Shown here piece by piece: positions 1 to 5,636 of a stretch of DNA of 20,104 bases (position 1 is the first letter of the stretch; each line of letters begins with the position of its first letter). The translations under genes and the position numbers were made by a program. Below the pieces are notes generated by a model that worked only from the letters and a program-made list of their open reading frames with translations, did not search any database and was not told the origin of the DNA. The stretch is from Oscillospiraceae bacterium UBA3851 (GTDB taxonomy: Bacteria > Bacillota > Clostridia > Oscillospirales > Oscillospiraceae), in the NCBI GenBank assembly GCA_002392625.1, contig DGHJ01000096.1, positions 1 to 20,104 on the forward strand, written 5' to 3'.

Positions 1-110
1 ACGGTGACGCCGGGCCAGTTGCCAACGAACTGGTTGGAGCCGGTCAGGGCGTTGAACAGCGTGGTCTTGCCGCTGTTGGGGTTGCCGGCAAGGGCGATTC
101 TCAGATCCAT
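1..110 (-). CDS. feoB: FeoB ferrous iron transporter, N-terminal fragment
   Basis: This is the first 36 codons of FeoB, the membrane protein that imports Fe2+ and carries a GTP-binding domain at its N-terminus; the rest lies beyond the left edge. The translation begins MDLRIALAGNPNSGKTTLFN. GNPNSGKT is the G1/P-loop of the FeoB G domain, and the following NWPGVT is the start of its switch I/G2 region. The start is the ATG at 108-110, preceded on the minus strand by AGAAAGGAACG, a usable ribosome binding site. It follows two feoA genes in the usual feoA-feoB order, but a terminator hairpin and a TTAG-N6-CTAA box lie in the gap, so it may be expressed partly on its own. The identification is firm; only the length is unknown. 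Confidence 0.95.
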   Translation of the reverse strand, partial: MDLRIALAGNPNSGKTTLFNALTGSNQFVGNWPGVT

Positions 111-132
111 AACAAACGTTCCTTTCTCTCTG

Positions 133-146
133 TTAGCAGATGCTAA
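133..146. promoter_or_regulatory. TTAG-N6-CTAA box upstream of feoB (putative metal-repressor operator)
   Basis: The sequence TTAGCAGATGCTAA sits 22 bp upstream of the feoB start and extends to a perfect 6-bp inverted repeat GTTAGC-AGAT-GCTAAC (132-147). The same TTAG-N6-CTAA pattern occurs at 700-713 and 738-751 in front of the first feoA, with a one-mismatch version at 770-783. Shared use ahead of iron-uptake genes suggests an iron- or manganese-responsive repressor, perhaps of the DtxR/IdeR family. The spacing differs from the classical DtxR box, so the regulator is an inference. Confidence 0.5.
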
Positions 147-157
147 CCCTATTTCTC

Positions 158-183
158 AAAAAAACGGAGGGGGGACCCCTCCG
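158..183 (-). terminator. Intercistronic terminator between feoA and feoB
   Basis: Read on the minus strand, CGGAGGGG, a TCC loop and CCCCTCCG form a perfect 8-bp GC-rich stem (165-183), immediately followed by seven T residues (158-164). This is a standard intrinsic terminator shape. It lies between the second feoA stop (198) and the feoB start (110), so it would end or attenuate transcription from the feoA promoter before feoB. Confidence 0.8.
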
Positions 184-197
184 GCGCGGGGTGAATA

Positions 198-425
198 TTA
201 CAGCTCCACTTCGATCATCTCGGCGTCCGCCTTGCGGATGGACAGCTCGTAGCCCCGCACGGTGACCTCGATAGGATCGCCCAGGGGCGCCACCTTGCGC
301 ACGTAGACCTCCACGCCGCGGGTAATGCCCATGTCCATGATGCGGCGCTTGACGGCGCCCTCACCGTGGAGACGGACCACCTTGCAGGTGTGACCGATGT
401 TGACCTCTCTCAGGTTGGTGTTCAT
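198..425 (-). CDS. feoA: FeoA family protein (second copy, next to feoB)
   Basis: A 75-residue FeoA protein, a small cytoplasmic SH3-like beta-barrel partner of the FeoB transporter. The translation starts MNTNLREVNIGHTCKVVRLH. It contains the family pattern of a variable loop followed by RRIMDMGITRGVEVYV, then the strands ending in a run of basic and acidic residues, AEMIEVEL. Length is normal for the family. The ATG at 423-425 is preceded by GGAGGAAAGC, a good ribosome binding site. It lies 29 bp downstream of another feoA and upstream of feoB. Tandem feoA genes are common in Clostridia; the division of labour between the two copies cannot be told from sequence. Confidence 0.93.
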   Translation of the reverse strand: MNTNLREVNIGHTCKVVRLHGEGAVKRRIMDMGITRGVEVYVRKVAPLGDPIEVTVRGYELSIRKADAEMIEVEL

Positions 426-454
426 ATGCTTTCCTCCTCCTTGCTCTGTGTGGT

Positions 455-667
455 TCAAACCAAGATTTTCTGGGCCATTTCGCGGCTGATGGCGATGCGG
501 GATTCCTTCACGTTTACGATCACGTTGCCGTTCAGTGTGGAGACCACCGTCACCGTGCCGCCCACCACGAAGCCCATGTCCTCCAGGTGCTTCTTGACCT
601 CTGGCAGGCCGCCGATGCGCCGGATCACGTTTTCCTCGCCTGCATTGACCAATGTCAGCGGCATCAT
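455..667 (-). CDS. feoA: FeoA family protein (first gene of the feo operon)
   Basis: A 70-residue FeoA-type protein. The translation begins MMPLTLVNAGEENVIRRIGG and contains LEDMGFVVGGTVTVVS, which matches the conserved L-x-x-(L/M)G-F/I-x-x-G core of FeoA, then ends in SREMAQKILV. The start is one of two adjacent ATGs (667 or 664); GAGAGG lies about 13 bases upstream, rather far. A longer reading frame covers the region in another phase but does not match FeoA. It is the promoter-proximal gene of the feoA-feoA-feoB operon and diverges clearly from the second feoA, so the tandem duplication is old. Confidence 0.92.
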   Translation of the reverse strand: MMPLTLVNAGEENVIRRIGGLPEVKKHLEDMGFVVGGTVTVVSTLNGNVIVNVKESRIAISREMAQKILV

Positions 668-699
668 CGTCCATTCACATCCTCTCGTCCGGGCGATAA

Positions 700-783
700 T
701 TAGGATAAACTAACCGCCGGTGAAAATAAAGAGCAGATTAGTCGTTTCTAACTGCATGACATATTATAGTTAGCTGCAAATAA
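700..783. promoter_or_regulatory. Cluster of three TTAG-N6-CTAA boxes over the feo promoter
   Basis: Three related inverted repeats lie in the 5' region of the feo operon: TTAGGATAAACTAA at 700-713, TTAGTCGTTTCTAA at 738-751, and TTAGCTGCAAATAA at 770-783 (one mismatch in the second arm). The last falls inside the spacer of the promoter and the second just downstream of the expected transcription start, where bound repressor would block RNA polymerase. With the box at 133-146 this makes four in about 650 bp, all at feo genes. I infer Fe2+-dependent repression, possibly by a DtxR-family protein. Confidence 0.55.
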
Positions 784-791
784 CTTGTCAA
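763..791 (-). promoter_or_regulatory. Sigma-A type promoter of the feo operon
   Basis: On the minus strand TTGACA (786-791) is separated by exactly 17 bp from TATAAT (763-768); both hexamers are perfect consensus. Transcription would start near 756, giving a leader of about 90 bases before the first feoA. Such a strong promoter fits a gene set held down by a repressor when iron is sufficient, in agreement with the overlapping inverted repeats. Confidence 0.88.
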
Positions 792-840
792 GAGGGGGTT
801 AAAAAAATTTTTATGGAGCGCGGGCGGAGCAAAATGTATG

Positions 841-869
841 TTGAAATTGCAGTAGCAATGGGCTATAAT
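841..869 (+). promoter_or_regulatory. Sigma-A type promoter of degV
   Basis: TTGAAA (841-846), a 17-bp spacer and a perfect TATAAT (864-869) precede degV. The -10 box overlaps an in-frame upstream ATG at 868, which rules that ATG out as a start and supports the ATG at 952. The leader would be about 75 bases. Confidence 0.85.
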
Positions 870-951
870 GCACTTATTAGATAATAAACTGGATTCTTAT
901 GTGGCGCCGGGCCGGGAAGGCCGGAGCGCGTCCACCGGGAGGGAACCCACT

Positions 952-1797
952 ATGGAAAAGATCAAAGTCACCTGCGACTCCACCTGCGACCTGACGCGGG
1001 AGCTGTACGAGAGCTACGGCGTGGAGGTGCTGCCCCTGGGCATCACCCTGGGGGAGGACCTGCATTACGACGGCGTGGACGTGGCGGCGGAGGATCTGTT
1101 TGCCTTTGCCGACAGCACCGGCACGCTGCCAAAGACCTCTGCCCTCAGCCCTTTGGAGTATGAGAAGGCCTTTCGTCCCTTTGTGGAGCAGGGCTATACT
1201 GTGATCCACATCAACATTTCCTCGGAGTTCTCCTCCTGCTATCAGAACGCCTGTCTGGCGGCGGAGGAGCTGGGGAACGTCTATGCCATCGACAGCCGGA
1301 ATCTCTCCAGCGGCTCCGGCCATCTGGTGCTGCTGGCGGTGGAGCTGGCCCGGGAGGGCAAGAGCGCAAGGGAGATCGTGGACATCCTCAATGAGCGCAA
1401 GGAAAAGCTGGACGTCAGCTTCGTGCTGCAGCATTTGAACTACCTGCGCATGGGCGGCCGCTGCTCCGGCGTGGCGGTGCTGGGCGCCAACCTGCTGAAG
1501 CTGCGCCCGGAGATCCGGGTGGTGGACGGCAAGATGGTGGTAGGCACCAAGTACCGCGGCAGCATGGAGCGCTCCGTGCTGGACTACATCCGGGGCCGTC
1601 TGGCCGGCCGGGACGATATCGACACCGGCCGCATCTTCGTGACCCACTCCCCCATGCCCCAGGAGATCGTGGACAAGGCCGTGGCCCTGGTGAAGGAGCT
1701 TCACCCATTCCGGGAGGTACTGGTCACCAGCGCCGGCTGCACCGTGTCCAGCCACTGCGGCCCGGATTGTATCGGCGTACTGTTTTTCAAGAAGTAA
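952..1797 (+). CDS. DegV family fatty-acid-binding protein
   Basis: A 281-residue DegV-family protein. Members bind a long-chain fatty acid and in Firmicutes serve as FakB, presenting the fatty acid to the kinase FakA for phosphorylation and phospholipid synthesis. The start reads MEKIKVTCDSTCDLTRELYE. Visible family motifs are KTSALSP at residues 61-67 (the TSxxSP loop), ISSEFSSCYQNA around 89-100, the D-S pair at 114-115, LNYLRMGGRCS at 162-172, and a C-terminal SSHCGPDCIGVLF near 267-279 (the H-x-GP-x-x-x-G signature). GGGAGGGA just upstream is the ribosome binding site. It has its own promoter and terminator, so it is monocistronic and unrelated to its minus-strand neighbours. Which fatty acid it binds cannot be read from sequence. 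Confidence 0.93.
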   Translation: MEKIKVTCDSTCDLTRELYESYGVEVLPLGITLGEDLHYDGVDVAAEDLFAFADSTGTLPKTSALSPLEYEKAFRPFVEQGYTVIHINISSEFSSCYQNACLAAEELGNVYAIDSRNLSSGSGHLVLLAVELAREGKSAREIVDILNERKEKLDVSFVLQHLNYLRMGGRCSGVAVLGANLLKLRPEIRVVDGKMVVGTKYRGSMERSVLDYIRGRLAGRDDIDTGRIFVTHSPMPQEIVDKAVALVKELHPFREVLVTSAGCTVSSHCGPDCIGVLFFKK

Positions 1798-1812
1798 AGC
1801 AAATACATAGGG

Positions 1813-1847
1813 AAGCTCCCCGGAGAGGATTCTCCGGGGAGCTTTTT
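1813..1847 (+). terminator. Intrinsic terminator of degV
   Basis: AAGCTCCCCGGAGA (1813-1826), loop GGAT and TCTCCGGGGAGCTT (1831-1844) form a perfect 14-bp stem ending in a run of T (1843-1847). It begins 15 bases after the degV stop. The convergent gene on the minus strand ends at 1847, and the same stem may also slow transcription from that side, although no T-run follows on that strand. Confidence 0.9.
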
Positions 1848-2608
1848 CATGGGATGAAAACCAGCCAGACGGTTCGGCTGACGATGTGGAGCAGGGCGTG
1901 GGCCAGCATAGCGTACTGGATGCCGTATCTCCGGTAAAATCGCCCGAACAGCAGCCCGAAGGCGCCGTTGAGCAGGAAGCAGCGCAGGAGCAGCAGGGGC
2001 GTCAGTTCGCCGAACGTGGCGGCGGTGGCAGGCAGGTGTGCGGCGGCGAAAGCCAGGGCCGAGATGACGTTGGCGCCGATCAGGACGCCGGCGGGCACGG
2101 TCACGCTGCGGCGGCAGAAGAGCTTCCAGCCCCAAAAGGCCAGCAGACTCATGAGAAAGAGCCGCATCATGAGCTCCTCGATGACGCCGCCGTAGAGGAT
2201 GGAGGCCAGCCACGTGGCACTGTCGAAGGAACCGGCGGAGGCGTAGGAGTCCTTCAGCGCCGGGATCCACCGGGCAAAGGTCCAGGCGTCTAAACTCAGT
2301 ATGCCCCCGCAGAGCAGGGATATGACAACAACCCGGAGCAGAGGCGCCTTTACAAAGCGGAGCGGCCCCATCAGCCCCAGCATATCCGACAGGATATAGC
2401 CGAAAAAGGCGCACAGCATGGCCAGGATCACGGGCTGCACGGTGCTGGCGAGGATCACGGCCTCCCGGCTGCCCACCTGATGGATGGCGTCCTCCAGCAG
2501 GGCGGGATCCACGGAGGCGACGGAACAAGCCGCGGCAAAGTACCCGCCGATCACGGCCACTGGCAGCAGAGCCAGGGCAAACAGGAGCGCTTTTTTGAAA
2601 CGGCTCAT
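1847..2608 (-). CDS. CPBP family intramembrane glutamic protease-like protein
   Basis: A 253-residue polytopic membrane protein of the CPBP (CaaX protease and bacteriocin-processing, formerly Abi) family. The diagnostic motifs are EELMMR at residues 144-149 (EExxxR), AFAAAHLP with His191 (the FxxxH motif), and AHALLH with His237 and His241; these would form the intramembrane active site. The N-terminus MSRFKKALLFALALLPVAVI is a membrane segment rather than a cleaved signal. Its ATG overlaps the stop of the MerR-type regulator (ATGA), so the two are translated together and probably work in one response. Family members include proteases and proteins with lost activity; the substrate here is unknown. 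The neighbouring regulator suggests an envelope or toxic-compound stress role, but that is inference. Confidence 0.85.
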   Translation of the reverse strand: MSRFKKALLFALALLPVAVIGGYFAAACSVASVDPALLEDAIHQVGSREAVILASTVQPVILAMLCAFFGYILSDMLGLMGPLRFVKAPLLRVVVISLLCGGILSLDAWTFARWIPALKDSYASAGSFDSATWLASILYGGVIEELMMRLFLMSLLAFWGWKLFCRRSVTVPAGVLIGANVISALAFAAAHLPATAATFGELTPLLLLRCFLLNGAFGLLFGRFYRRYGIQYAMLAHALLHIVSRTVWLVFIP

Positions 2609-3330
2609 ACACCGTCACCTCCCCATGTTTCCACGCAGAAGCCGTGATGACCGCATCTGGTGCAGGTCAGCTTCCGTGTATTGGGCGTATGATTGGCCCA
2701 GAACATCTCTTTGAAAGTTGGCCGGAACACCTCATGGCACTGGGGGCAGATGTAGGCCACGCTGTTGTAGTAGCGGCGGGATACCCAGATCCCCCAAGGG
2801 ATGGCCGCCAGAACCCACAGGGCAAACACCCACCAGATGCCCTTGAAGTACCACAGAAGGATGCCGGCCCACTGGAGGGCCGTCACGGGGATCCCTGTCA
2901 GAATCATGCTCCGGCGCAGCTTGCGCAGTTTTTTCTTTCCTTCCACAATGTTGGCCACGTCACCGATGGATTCAACGGAGAACGGCCCGGCGGAGCGGAC
3001 GAACTTTTCCAGCTCCTCCAGCTTATCCAGCTTTTCCTGCCGCTGTCGCACCTCACTCTGCAGGACCTGCCGCTGCTGCTGGAGCAGCAGGGAGATCACG
3101 CTGCCAGGGTCCGGCTCGGAGAGGAGCTGCCCCACGGCGTCAATGGACAGGCCCAGCTCCCGGAGGAAGCATATGGTCTTCATCCGCTTGGCGTCCGCCT
3201 CGGAGAACAGCCGCCGCCCGCCATCGGTGAGGGCGCTGGGGATCAGGATGCCGCGCTTGTCGTAGTACTGCACCGTGCGCACCGTGACGCCGCAGAGCTT
3301 CGCCAGCTCTCCCGTTGTGTATTGTGACAT
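2605..3330 (-). CDS. MerR family regulator with two membrane helices and a C-terminal zinc ribbon
   Basis: A 241-residue protein beginning MSQYTTGELAKLCGVTVRTV, a MerR winged-helix DNA-binding domain at about 1-72 (the VRTVQYYDKRG segment is typical). A coiled-coil helix follows at about 80-115, rich in Q, E and K. Two hydrophobic segments lie at about 142-161 and 165-183, then a zinc ribbon with Cys195-x2-Cys198 and Cys223-x2-Cys226. MerR proteins usually carry a ligand-binding end in this place; here it is replaced by a membrane anchor and metal site. The start at 3330 is chosen because AAAGGAGG lies 9 bases upstream; a GTG in frame at 3351 falls within that site. The gene is translationally coupled to the CPBP gene by a 4-bp overlap and has a palindrome-containing promoter suited to autoregulation. 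The inducing signal is unknown. Confidence 0.88.
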   Translation of the reverse strand: MSQYTTGELAKLCGVTVRTVQYYDKRGILIPSALTDGGRRLFSEADAKRMKTICFLRELGLSIDAVGQLLSEPDPGSVISLLLQQQRQVLQSEVRQRQEKLDKLEELEKFVRSAGPFSVESIGDVANIVEGKKKLRKLRRSMILTGIPVTALQWAGILLWYFKGIWWVFALWVLAAIPWGIWVSRRYYNSVAYICPQCHEVFRPTFKEMFWANHTPNTRKLTCTRCGHHGFCVETWGGDGV

Positions 3331-3355
3331 GGCTTTCTTGCCTCCTTTCACCGGC

Positions 3356-3386
3356 AGTATACCTCATGACGCAGCGTCACGAGCAA
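3356..3386 (-). promoter_or_regulatory. MerR-type promoter with 19-bp spacer and palindromic operator
   Basis: On the minus strand a weak -35 TTGCTC (3381-3386) is followed by a 19-bp spacer (3362-3380) and -10 TATACT (3356-3361). The spacer contains a perfect 13-base palindrome TGACGC-A-GCGTCA (3367-3379). An over-long spacer holding a palindrome is the hallmark of promoters that MerR proteins activate by twisting DNA. The half-site GCGTCA occurs again just upstream (about 3391-3396). It precedes the merR-type gene, implying autoregulation. Confidence 0.7.
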
Positions 3387-3444
3387 TACCTGACGCAGGA
3401 GGATTTTTGTATTTTTCTTATTTTCCCCCACGGGAGGGCATATG

Positions 3445-3487
3445 TCAAGAGAAAATGCCGCCCCTCGGGGCGCCCTCCGTAAGGAAG
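3445..3487 (+). repeat. Left copy of an inverted repeat bounding the AT-rich CPBP island
   Basis: TCAAGAGAAAATGCCGCC (3445-3462), a 15-bp divergent stretch and CGTAAGGAAG (3478-3487) recur in reverse orientation at 4448-4488 with the 18-bp and 10-bp blocks fully conserved. The two copies face each other across about 960 bp. The arrangement looks like terminal inverted repeats of a small mobile or formerly mobile segment, though no transposase is present and no clear target duplication is seen. Confidence 0.6.
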
Positions 3488-3526
3488 TTGCTGTGAGGCG
3501 GTAATTACCGGCTCAAAAGGAGATGA

Positions 3527-3561
3527 AACCGGCGCGACCAATGGTGGTCGTGCCGGTTTTT
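3527..3561 (+). terminator. Plus-strand terminator-like hairpin without an evident gene
   Basis: AACCGGCGCGACCA (3527-3540), loop ATGG and TGGTCGTGCCGGTT (3545-3558) pair over 14 bp with a single G-T wobble, ending in five T residues (3557-3561). The shape is that of an intrinsic terminator for rightward transcripts, but no plus-strand gene lies upstream. It may belong to the repeat-bounded segment or end a short unannotated transcript. Confidence 0.55.
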
Positions 3562-3644
3562 CTGATTTGTTTGAATTTTGGGGTGCAAAATCCGATGCTC
3601 GTTATAACTGCGGACAATAAAAGAGCGGCCCGACAAACATGAAG

Positions 3645-4319
3645 CTACAGCAATAATGACGCCCAGACTGTTATAAGCGCATCATAAACGCCATGTGCAA
3701 TTATGAGAGATAGTGTTGAACATCTTTTTATTTTTAACCGAAACAAGCAAAACAAGGCTCCTAACAGTCCTGTTAGTATCATCTGCACAAAATTTCCGCT
3801 AAGAAAGTGAAATAGTCCGAACATAACTGATGATATAACAACGGCAAACCAATCCTTCTGAACAATTTGCTTTGCCTTAGTATATATAAAGCCTCGGAAA
3901 ACAAATTCCTCAACCGCTCCAACAGCAAGTATGCAATAAACAAATTCAAATATGAATTTCCACAAGTATTCATATCTTTTACCGCTATCCACATAACTGC
4001 CAAATCCAACTAAATGGGGTATCAGCGTAAGTATCAAAGACATTGCGATACCCAGGACTGCACCGATAGCAAGCTGAACACCCATTTTATCCTTCTCAAA
4101 TCCGTAATCAAGTAATCTGTCCTTAGAAACAAACATGACAATCATTGGAACAAGGGCTATCAACCAATATGTGGCAATTACTGATACCATTCTCGTCGCA
4201 AGCGGCAGTTTCATTATAACGTAATGAATTAATGCGTTGACACCAAGTAGTCCTGCTATGCACCCTGCATAAGATATTAATAAAATAATAAGTGCGTTTC
4301 TATTGTTTGCTTGTTCCAT
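3645..4319 (-). CDS. CPBP family intramembrane protease-like protein (AT-rich, likely acquired)
   Basis: A 224-residue polytopic membrane protein starting MEQANNRNALIILLISYAGC. CPBP motifs are present and complete: VEEFVFRG with Glu137, Glu138 and Arg142 (EExxxR), FGLFHF with His171, and AHGVYD with His209 and Asp213. About six to seven hydrophobic segments can be seen. The start is set at 4319 because AGGAGAA lies 7 bases before it; an in-frame ATG 12 codons upstream (4355) has no such site. Base composition and codon use differ sharply from all neighbours, and inverted repeats bound the gene, both pointing to horizontal gain. CPBP proteins of this size in Firmicutes are often linked to bacteriocin immunity or processing; no bacteriocin gene is visible here, so the role stays open. 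Confidence 0.85.
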   Translation of the reverse strand: MEQANNRNALIILLISYAGCIAGLLGVNALIHYVIMKLPLATRMVSVIATYWLIALVPMIVMFVSKDRLLDYGFEKDKMGVQLAIGAVLGIAMSLILTLIPHLVGFGSYVDSGKRYEYLWKFIFEFVYCILAVGAVEEFVFRGFIYTKAKQIVQKDWFAVVISSVMFGLFHFLSGNFVQMILTGLLGALFCLFRLKIKRCSTLSLIIAHGVYDALITVWASLLL

Positions 4320-4389
4320 CAATAATTCTCCTAAGTGATTATAAATATCGATCAATAGCCTATTGGACTAATCCCAATTAGTTTCGGTC

Positions 4390-4418
4390 ATTGTACCTTT
4401 GCTGACTATCGCGGTCAA
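4390..4418 (-). promoter_or_regulatory. Promoter of the AT-rich CPBP gene
   Basis: On the minus strand TTGACC (4413-4418), a 17-bp spacer and TACAAT (4390-4395) give five of six matches in each hexamer. The leader would be about 65 bases. Within it ATTGG-N7-CCAAT (around 4363-4379) is a small inverted repeat that could be an operator. A private promoter inside the cassette means the gene does not depend on its neighbours. Confidence 0.7.
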
Positions 4419-4437
4419 TTATCTCCTGGTCAAACGG

Positions 4438-4488
4438 GAAGGAGGCGCTTCCTTACGAAGCTCCTCCTTCGGCGGCATTTTCTCTTGA
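4438..4488 (-). repeat. Right copy of the inverted repeat, with hairpin
   Basis: Read on the minus strand, TCAAGAGAAAATGCCGCC (4471-4488) and CGTAAGGAAG (4448-4457) match the left copy exactly. Here the inner part also folds: GAAGGAGG, one mismatch, GCTTC, loop GTAAG, GAAGC, one mismatch, CCTCCTTC (4438-4470). The left copy lacks this full stem. As the SDR gene ends at 4505, the hairpin may also serve as its transcription stop, though the T-run after it is poor. Confidence 0.6.
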
Positions 4489-4504
4489 GATGACAGATTG
4501 TGCT

Positions 4505-5293
4505 TCAGCTGGTGGGACCGACCTTGGAGTCCACGTGCATGCCCATACCGGCGGTGTGGGCGGACACCTCAGAGGCCAGATACAACGCGGCGTTGGCCAC
4601 CTCCTCCGGCTTGGCGTAGCGCTTGTCCATGGCGTAAGTGCCGGCCAGCATGGCCATGGCTTCCTCGTGGGTCATGGTGTCGCCGAAGAAGTCCTTTTCA
4701 ATGCGCAGCATCATGGGGGTGTCCACCGGACCGGGGCAGATATAGTTCACGTGGACGCCCACGGGACCCAGCTCCATAGCCACGCACTTGGTCAGGCCGG
4801 CCACGGCGTACTTGGAGGAGACGTAGGCGCTGTTGCCCGCGGTAGGCTCATAGGCGGCCGCGGAGGCGATGACCACCACGGAGCCGGATTTCTTCTCGAT
4901 CAGGGTGGGGGCGGCGTATTTCAGGGTGAGCATCACGGCAAACACGTTGAGCATATAGGTCTGCTCGAACAGCTCCAGCGTCATATCCTGCACAGGGTGA
5001 GCCTTGCCCTCGTAGCCGGCGTTGGGGATGACCACGTCCAGGGTGCCGAAATGGGCCTTGGCGCTCTCAACCAGGTTCTTGATGTCCTCCTCCTTGTTCA
5101 TATCGGCCACGAAACCGGCCACCTGGCCCTCCGCCGCATTCAGGGTGGGGATCAGGTCGTCGATCTTCTTCTGGCTGGTGGAGGAGAACGCCACCTTGGC
5201 GCCCTCGCCCAGGAATGCCTTCACAATGGCGGTGCCGATGCCGCCGGTGCCTCCGGTGACCAGCACGACTTTGTCTTTCAGCTTGAGATCCAT
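4505..5293 (-). CDS. Short-chain dehydrogenase/reductase (SDR, classical type)
   Basis: A 262-residue cytoplasmic NAD(P)-dependent oxidoreductase of the classical SDR family with a Rossmann fold. The cofactor loop is TGGTGGIG at residues 13-20, NAG is at 91-93, and the catalytic residues read as Asn116, Ser144, Tyr157 and Lys161 (YVSSK). PGPVDTP at 187-193 is the usual segment after the active site. After the cofactor loop the second strand ends FSSTSQKK (37-43), with Ser/Lys rather than an acidic residue, hinting at NADP(H), which is tentative. The substrate is not predictable. It has its own strong promoter and ribosome binding site (GGAAGGAGC) and no obvious functional partner nearby; FabG-like, sterol and sugar dehydrogenases are all possible relatives. 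Confidence 0.92.
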   Translation of the reverse strand: MDLKLKDKVVLVTGGTGGIGTAIVKAFLGEGAKVAFSSTSQKKIDDLIPTLNAAEGQVAGFVADMNKEEDIKNLVESAKAHFGTLDVVIPNAGYEGKAHPVQDMTLELFEQTYMLNVFAVMLTLKYAAPTLIEKKSGSVVVIASAAAYEPTAGNSAYVSSKYAVAGLTKCVAMELGPVGVHVNYICPGPVDTPMMLRIEKDFFGDTMTHEEAMAMLAGTYAMDKRYAKPEEVANAALYLASEVSAHTAGMGMHVDSKVGPTS

Positions 5294-5355
5294 ACTTTGC
5301 TCCTTCCTCTGCGATACGCAGAACGTAAATAGTATGAGGGCGGTCGCGTGGCCTC

Positions 5356-5385
5356 ATTATAATACGATTGTGAAACATTTGTCAA
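5356..5385 (-). promoter_or_regulatory. Sigma-A type promoter of the SDR gene
   Basis: On the minus strand TTGACA (5380-5385) and TATAAT (5356-5361), both perfect, are separated by 18 bp. The leader of about 55 bases contains a short inverted repeat TCTGCG-ATA-CGCAGA (about 5309-5323) directly before the ribosome binding site, which might influence translation or bind a regulator. Confidence 0.85.
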
Positions 5386-5400
5386 GAGCCAACAAGGAGC

Positions 5401-5424
5401 AGGCGCCCGCGACAGCGGGCGCCT
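5401..5424. repeat. Outer palindromic terminal repeat of copy 1, left
   Basis: AGGCGCCCGC-GACA-GCGGGCGCCT is a perfect 10-bp hairpin. Its exact reverse complement, differing only in the loop (TGTC), stands at 5637-5660 on the other side of the element, so the pair forms 24-bp perfect terminal inverted repeats. No flanking target duplication is apparent. Confidence 0.8.
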
Positions 5425-5636
5425 CAACTTGTCAAACTGTCAAAAAAGCATCGCAGATTTCGCGCCGCGGACGGCGCGAAGATATTTAATCGTAATTTCT
5501 GACGACATGTGCGTCAGAAATTACTCCTCTCAGACTGCGAAGTGTGCGAATTGTCCGCCAAAAGCGGACAATGAGTGCGCGCAGTAGGCTGCAAGCCCTT
5601 TGTCCAAAAACGGCAATGCCGTTTTTGGACAGTCTA

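Larger units (their letters stand above)
3445..4488. mobile_element. Putative acquired cassette: AT-rich CPBP gene between inverted repeats
   Basis: The segment holds one gene (3645-4319), its promoter, and a plus-strand terminator-like hairpin, enclosed by facing inverted repeats at 3445-3487 and 4448-4488. A 60-base line inside the gene (4201-4260) counts to 40% G+C, against 67% for a line in the adjacent SDR gene (4561-4620). Codons in the gene prefer A/T in third position, unlike every neighbour. The part without a gene at its left (3488-3644) holds only the hairpin at 3527-3561; nothing else is recognisable there. The absence of a transposase means movement would have to be assisted in trans. 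The cassette reading is an inference. Confidence 0.5.

Noticed and set aside
868..951. Upstream in-frame ATG for degV at 868
   Set aside because: It overlaps the -10 box of the degV promoter and adds residues with no family match; the ATG at 952 has a good ribosome binding site.
3442..3504. Short plus-strand ORF of 20 codons starting MSRENAAPRG within the left inverted repeat
   Set aside because: The reading is shared with the repeat itself; the right copy lacks an ATG at the same place and stops after about ten codons. The Shine-Dalgarno-like GGGAGGG is only 3 bases from the ATG. Better explained as repeat DNA.
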